NCBI GenBank assembly: GCA_937907415.1
Contig: CALCHY010000326.1
Span: 1-11,742 of the forward strand
Reading direction: 5' to 3'
DNA: 11,742 nucleotides
From: an uncultured Trueperaceae bacterium
GTDB taxonomy: Bacteria; Deinococcota; Deinococci; Deinococcales; Trueperaceae
The position numbers were made by a program, and so were the translations under genes. Position 1 is the stretch's first letter. Each line of letters begins with the position of its first letter. This document shows positions 7,808 through 11,742 of the stretch, one piece after another. The notes under the pieces are model-generated. The model was not told the origin of the DNA and did not search any database. It was given only the letters and a program-made list of their open reading frames with translations.

Positions 7808-9582
7808 GCCGACCTCCCCGAAACGACTACCGAAAACTTGACGGGGGAATCTTCAGGGGAGGCAGCACGCGCAACGAACTTGGCCACGCTGCCCGGTAGC
7901 AGTTCAAACGCATGCTCGGCCTGAACTCCTTGGGACAGTGGACGGCCCTCATCATCAAACAGTTCTACCTGCAGCGCGTCTAGCTGGTTTCTATTTGCAT
8001 CCCCAAGTAGGTGCGCCGAGACCGTGAGACGCGCGGGCAGCGGTTCAGGCGAAACCTTAGGTCGAATCTCGATTCGGGCTTCGTCAAAACCATGCACTCC
8101 GTCCCGTCTCTCTCGAACTCTAAGGCTCACTGGACGATCAGGCCCTGGTGGAACCCGCCCAACACGCTGTCCCCTATTGAACATCTGCCCAAGGAGATCC
8201 TCAAGGACTCTCAGGCGGGACGAAGCCCCGAGCGGCTTCGCCATGAAGCTCGTCTGAAAGTCTCTTGCGAACTGCTTCGCATGTTTCTCTACTGCCCGGA
8301 CTAATGGCCGTTCTTCCTCCGTCAGCCTATTGGACTCTGGGGCCCAGGTATCGTGCGCAGGGTTTTCCGACCTTCTGAACGTGGGATCCATCGCTTCGTC
8401 AGCAATGAAGGCACCAACGAACGGTGGCATGTGCCGCCGTCCCATGGGGGCATATTGAACTACGAGCTTTGGCCCTCTTATCAGGGCGACGGTGTGAGTG
8501 CACCAAGACTCCTCGTCAATTAGAACAGGATCCAGCTCAATCCGCCGCAGAGTAAGCTTTCCAATTACTTTTCTGTTAGTGGAGCGAATGACCTTTGATT
8601 TAGCCTCGGCCGTGTCGTCCCGACCGTCTAGGAAGTGCTGGTACGCCCTTACGAATTGTTCTAGGTCGGTTCGAGCAACAGGGTTTGGCTCAGATAGCTG
8701 GCGCCCGTCCTGAGAAAGAACAGCAATCAATCCTTGCGGGCCGGTCGTCACCAATCGCGGCCACCACCACTTCTCAAGCGCCTCCTTCAGGTCTTCCGCC
8801 GCGTAATTACAGTCAACTACAAGGAGCGAGGTGCCTGTTTCACCTTCTTGCCGTGCCTGCATTCCCAACTGTTGCGCGAGCGCATCTGCAGCTGCTCCCT
8901 CGACTGGTTCGATGGGAAACGAGGCGTCTGAGCCAGGCACACCACAAAGCGCGTAGCCCGTATACCGTTTGCCCTCGTGTTCATGGCCAGGAAAGAGGGA
9001 TACGGCCGTCAATCGGGAAGGTAGATTCCCTGCTGGTTTTGAGTAATAGATAACCGTCCGAATGGCCGAAGCAACGGAGTAGACACTCTTTCCAAAACCA
9101 AAAGCGCCACCTGTAGCCCCCTCTTCGTGAGACTGTCCAAAGAAGTAAACAAGTCGAGAATAGTGGTCATCGGGACCGTCTTCCCCAATATTGCCTCCAA
9201 GGCCCTTCGTGCCAAAGTCTTCAACAAGAAGGACCCTTGTTTCCTTTTCGGATCTCTCATCCTCAAAGAACCCCCCGTCGCCAGAGAATTGCTCGCGTCC
9301 CTTGAACAAACCTATACGGGTAGCTATCTGGCCGTCTCCTTGAAGGAAGTCACGCATCGCTAGGCGCTGGGATGGAGTCAAGACGTACGAAGAGTAGCGC
9401 ATCCTAACTGGCTCGTTGGAGTCCAAACGGGCGTCAACGGAGTTCTGCGTAACCTCGCGCACGAACATCTCAGGGCCGGTCAAATGTGCGCCTTCTAAGA
9501 GTGACCTCAGACCACTTGTTCGCATGGTTCCAGCACGGGCCGGGTCAAACCACCAACTACCAACGACATCGAATCGAATCAT
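7804..9582 (-). CDS. Cassette A first gene: GHKL-fold ATPase (MORC/MutL/Hsp90-like), about 592 residues
   Basis: This is the first gene of the operon. Numbered from the ATG at 9582, the N box is VREVTQNSVDA (Glu43, Asn47, Asp50), the G1 box is EDFGTKGLGG (Asp122, Gly124, Gly127), the glycine-rich lid is GGAFGFGK (158-165) and the G3-like block is TGTSLLVV (249-256). A C-terminal block, HTVALIRGPKLVVQYAP, starts near residue 363. All have counterparts in the cassette B ATPase, but the copies are highly divergent, so duplication is old or they were acquired separately. I chose ATG 9582 because GAGGGG lies 4 nt upstream; an in-frame ATG at 9600 has only a weak site. ATP-driven dimerisation on DNA is the expected biochemistry for the fold. 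Related prokaryotic ATPases occur in restriction-modification islands. Confidence 0.93.
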   Translation of the reverse strand: MIRFDVVGSWWFDPARAGTMRTSGLRSLLEGAHLTGPEMFVREVTQNSVDARLDSNEPVRMRYSSYVLTPSQRLAMRDFLQGDGQIATRIGLFKGREQFSGDGGFFEDERSEKETRVLLVEDFGTKGLGGNIGEDGPDDHYSRLVYFFGQSHEEGATGGAFGFGKSVYSVASAIRTVIYYSKPAGNLPSRLTAVSLFPGHEHEGKRYTGYALCGVPGSDASFPIEPVEGAAADALAQQLGMQARQEGETGTSLLVVDCNYAAEDLKEALEKWWWPRLVTTGPQGLIAVLSQDGRQLSEPNPVARTDLEQFVRAYQHFLDGRDDTAEAKSKVIRSTNRKVIGKLTLRRIELDPVLIDEESWCTHTVALIRGPKLVVQYAPMGRRHMPPFVGAFIADEAMDPTFRRSENPAHDTWAPESNRLTEEERPLVRAVEKHAKQFARDFQTSFMAKPLGASSRLRVLEDLLGQMFNRGQRVGRVPPGPDRPVSLRVRERRDGVHGFDEARIEIRPKVSPEPLPARLTVSAHLLGDANRNQLDALQVELFDDEGRPLSQGVQAEHAFELLPGSVAKFVARAASPEDSPVKFSVVVSGRSA

Positions 9583-9586
9583 ACTT

Positions 9587-9592
9587 CCCCTC
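9587..9592 (-). promoter_or_regulatory. Ribosome-binding site of the first ATPase gene
   Basis: GAGGGG lies 4 nt upstream of the ATG at 9582-9580. It favours this start over the in-frame ATG at 9600, which would place the site inside the coding sequence. Confidence 0.6.
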
Positions 9593-9600
9593 AGCTTCAT

Positions 9601-10013
9601 GCCAAATCGACTCGACCTGAATCAAGCCAAACGTTTGGTACAGACATAAGGGAGCTAACGATTGCAGCTAGGCCTTCCTTCAAGGACAGTGCGCTCGCGG
9701 CCTCATGCCAGCCCAATTACCTAGGATTCTAGCCTTACCATCAGGAGTCGATGGGCGGTCGCGCTGTTGAGCGCCAATCGACCCATCTCGGCCTTTGGCA
9801 TAAGTAAACGATGGCGCTTGAATCCGTGGCGGCTGTCGACTGCGCGCTACCACCGCTCCAATTTCGAGACGCCATCGCCATCTTCAATACAGGACGAGAT
9901 AGACATCTGCTTCGTAGCTCAGCAGCGGCTGTCGCCAACGCCTCTCTCACCCTACCGGGCTAGCACCAAGAGCCAGTCCAGTGAAGTGGCTCTCCCGCGC
10001 TTTGCATGCTCAT
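9601..10013. other. Intergenic region between the transposase remnant and the defence operon
   Basis: It must contain the operon promoter, but I see no strong -35/-10 pair. Besides the palindrome at 9627-9638 it holds a 7-bp inverted repeat with an 11-nt loop (AGAGCCA at 9969-9975, TGGCTCT at 9987-9993), just beyond the end of the transposase remnant. A plus-strand open frame of 50 codons (9811-9963) starts with ATG but has no recognisable product or convincing ribosome-binding site. GGCTCT at the inner edge of the inverted repeat resembles the ends of ISL3 elements, so the decayed element may end near 9988. Confidence 0.5.
9627..9638. promoter_or_regulatory. Perfect 12-bp palindrome upstream of the defence operon, candidate operator
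   Basis: CCAAACGTTTGG is a perfect inverted repeat centred about 50 nt upstream of the first ATPase start, where a dimeric regulator could act on a promoter. Symmetry ends exactly at the 12 bp. No second copy is evident nearby, and no regulator gene is in the window. A few 12-bp palindromes are expected by chance in a window this long, so position is the main argument. Confidence 0.35.
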
Positions 10014-11582
10014 TCATACCGTCAGTAGGACGCGTTGACGCAGGAGGTCGAAGTTGGCGCGGCCGTACATCTGGCACTGAAGGGACTTCAGGCGCGTGAC
10101 CTGCCCCTCGCACCGGGCGCTGCTCCACGGCCCTTCGAGCACGGCCCTGACGGCGGCGTAGTCGGCCTGGATGCCGCGGGCGAATGTGCGCAAGTCACGG
10201 ATGGTGCTGATAGTGGAGGCTCGGGGCCAGGCGTCGAAACCTTAGCTAGTCTTGGTCCTGACGAGTCCGATGGAGGCCGTGACAGCGTCGTGCACGTCGG
10301 TTAGTTCGGGATCTTGCCGCACGCGCGCCACGGTGGCTCCCTCTGCAGCGGCCAGCTCGGTGGCGCCCTGGCACAGCCGTCAGGCTAGGCGTTAGGCACC
10401 AGGCAGCAGCCTGCTGGCGGGGCTGCTTGGTTCCGCGGCGCTGAGCGGCTCGTCGTCAACACCGGCCTGCTGCGGGGGCGCTTCGCGGGCGTGCGCCGGC
10501 GGGTGCTCCCAGAAGCGCGGCATTTGCTTCTAGGTACCGGTGCAACCGCGTTCTTGGATCTCGCGCCATACTTGCGAGGCGTTCTCACGGCTCTCCAGCC
10601 ACTGGGCATTCAGGTAAGGCAGGAAGGGGTCGAGCTGGGCCTCCCTCACAGCCTGGCGACCGCGCTCGGGGAAGGAGTGGGCGTACTCGTACCTCATCAC
10701 GGTCTGGCGGTTCAGCTTCAGGTTTTGCGCGATGGTGGCAATTGCCAGCCCCTGGCGCTTCAGCTCCTTGATGTGCACATAGATCTGGTGGCGCTCCTCG
10801 CGGGCGCGCTGCCTGATCACGGCCTCGGTGCGCATGCGGGCGAAGGCGTGCTGCCGTCCCGAAGCTGACACCGCTGGCGCGGGCGGCTCCGGCAGCTCAC
10901 GCAGGTGAGCGTACACACCAGGCAAATAGCGCTCCACGAGCTGCCGGACGCTCTGCAGCAGGTGCCAGCAATCGGCGACCTGTACCGCTGCCGGCGCGCC
11001 CTGGCTGGCGCACTTGGCGTACTCGGTGCTGAGGTCTCGCGCAATCACCTGCACGCCCGGATGCTCCGCGAGCCACGCCGAGAGTGAGGCCGAGGCCCTA
11101 TCAGGAAGCAGGTCAACGACGGCGCGCCACTCCAGGTCAACGAGGATGAGGCCGTAGGTGCGGCCCTTGCACAGTGCCCAGTCATCCACGCCCAGCACGC
11201 GCGGTGCGGGGCGGACGCCAGGTTCTAGGCGTCGAACGTCGCGTAGCACCGTGTCCGCGCTCACCATTGACGGGCAGGTCATCAGCCCGGCGCTGATAGT
11301 AGCTACGCACCCTTGAGCTTTGAGCTTCGCGTCCCGCAGTCTGGGCAGGCCCTCCACCTACCACTTGTGCGGGCAGTGATGACGAGACAATCGCCTACCT
11401 CCGCGGCAGGCGAACTTCGGCAGTCTGGCGCGATCGCGACTCTGGACATTCAGCATAATGCCGCTGTGACGGCCTGGCCGGCGCGAAATCAGCACAACCT
11501 GAACGAGGTGCAGCACGAGTAGTGCGAGAGAGCCCCTGGAAGTGGACATCTTGACCAAGAAGCGCAAGAATTGAGCGGTCAT
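10014..11582 (-). pseudogene. Decayed ISL3-family transposase, one frame with five stops
   Basis: One minus-strand frame from ATG 11582 to TGA 10014 (523 codons including the stop) matches the length and order of ISL3 DDE transposases. In-frame stops lie at 11360-11358 (TAG), 10532-10530 (TAG), 10394-10392 (TAA), 10382-10380 (TGA) and 10244-10242 (TAA), so no full protein is made. Recognisable parts are PRVLGVDDWALCKGRTYG with the first catalytic Asp, VIARDLSTEYAK with the second near 11036, the helix-turn-helix-like region (IAQNLKLNRQTVMRYEYAHSFP), and the C-terminal CEGQVTRLKSLQCQMYGRANFDLLRQRVL with the catalytic Glu at 10109-10107. The N-terminal zinc-binding cysteines are lost and the region before VRPAPRVLG looks shortened. 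Base composition is more GC-rich than the defence genes. The longest intact piece is 10530-11357. Confidence 0.9.
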
Positions 11583-11610
11583 CTAGCGGTCAAGCTCCAA
11601 GAAAGGAAGA

Positions 11611-11633
11611 CCGGCGATCTTCGAGATCGCCGG
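11611..11633 (-). terminator. Hairpin terminator downstream of tRNA-Val
   Basis: CCGGCGATCT and AGATCGCCGG form a perfect 10-bp stem around a TCG loop. Read on the minus strand, the stem is followed by TCTTCCTTTCTT, a pyrimidine-rich tract. It begins about 27 nt after the tRNA CCA end, the right place for intrinsic termination of the tRNA transcript. Confidence 0.72.
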
Positions 11634-11659
11634 AAGCCCGTCCTACACGTTGTTCCTGA

Positions 11660-11734
11660 TGGTGGGCGGTACTGGGATCGAACCAGTGACCCCTCGCGTG
11701 TGAAGCGAGTGCTCTCCCGCTGAGCTAACCGCCC
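11660..11734 (-). tRNA. tRNA-Val, anticodon CAC
   Basis: The minus strand folds as a standard cloverleaf. The acceptor stem GGGCGGT pairs with ACCGCCC, followed by discriminator A and an encoded CCA (11662-11660). The D arm is GCTC...GAGC. The anticodon stem CTCGC/GCGAG encloses loop TTCACAC, giving anticodon CAC, which reads the valine codon GUG. The T arm carries the conserved GGTTCGATCC. The gene appears intact. Genomic islands often insert beside tRNA genes, but no repeat of its 3' end occurs elsewhere in the window. Confidence 0.97.
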
Positions 11735-11742
11735 ATTCTGCC

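Noticed and set aside
359..9363. Many plus-strand open frames of 60-146 codons opposite the defence genes
   Set aside because: They are antisense shadows of well-supported minus-strand genes. Their translations are rich in Ser, Arg and Pro with no domain signature.
355..9582. Identification as BREX, DISARM, or a Z1/AIPR methylase-Vsr locus
   Set aside because: There is no PglZ, PglX-type methylase, DrmA helicase, DrmB, Z1 or AIPR protein. Only the GHKL ATPase, methyltransferase and Vsr parts match what is known of related islands.
2233..9582. The ATPases as MutL, DNA gyrase B or Hsp90 themselves
   Set aside because: They share the ATP-binding fold only. The C-terminal endonuclease/dimerisation, TOPRIM or chaperone regions of those proteins are not seen.
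9811..9963. Plus-strand open frame of 50 codons between the operon and the transposase remnant
   Set aside because: No recognisable product, no clear ribosome-binding site, and it runs opposite to every other gene in the window.
11521..11534. GGCTCTCTCGCACT on the minus strand as the right inverted repeat of the ISL3 element, matching GGCTCTCCCGCGCT at 9988
   Set aside because: The 12 of 14 match is tempting, but it lies inside the transposase frame, which continues upstream to ATG 11582, and no flanking 8-bp target duplication is visible.
1..11742. CRISPR array or other regular direct repeats
   Set aside because: Reading through the window I found no evenly spaced repeated units.

Overview
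The window is a bacterial DNA-defence locus in which almost every gene lies on the minus strand, so it reads from right to left. The host looks like a GC-rich bacterium. The tRNA gene encodes its own CCA end, GTG starts are common, and the ISL3-type transposase remnant resembles copies I associate with Deinococcus and other GC-rich bacteria. That taxonomic hint is weak, and nothing here fixes the genus.

From the right edge: a complete tRNA-Val(CAC) gene is followed by a strong hairpin terminator. Next is a decayed ISL3-family transposase (about 11582 to 10014) that keeps one reading frame along its whole length but carries five in-frame stop codons. About 410 bases without a convincing gene follow. 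They hold a perfect 12-bp palindrome just ahead of the first defence gene.

The core (9582 to 355) has eight genes. Cassette A is a GHKL-fold ATPase, a 315-residue protein of unknown function and a 248-residue protein of unknown function. A C5-cytosine DNA methyltransferase and a Vsr-type endonuclease come next, and each gene overlaps the previous one by 1 to 4 nucleotides. After a gap of about 200 nucleotides comes cassette B: a second, different GHKL ATPase, a 340-residue protein and a 290-residue protein, again overlapping. Comparing the proteins by eye, the two cassettes are position-by-position paralogues (ATPase with ATPase, 315 with 340, 248 with 290). The locus therefore looks like a modification/repair-nuclease pair flanked by two divergent copies of one three-gene ATPase module.

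GHKL (MORC/MutL/Hsp90-like) ATPases linked to cytosine methylases and Vsr nucleases are known from comparative genomics of restriction-modification islands. The paired-module layout, with no helicase, Z1 protein or recognisable restriction nuclease, is the part I would call unusual. My working inference is that the methyltransferase marks self DNA and the two ATPase modules sense or act on unmodified DNA, with Vsr as the only evident nuclease.

The left edge (1 to 345) holds a small candidate gene with a good ribosome-binding site, and an open frame that runs off the window. I recognise neither.
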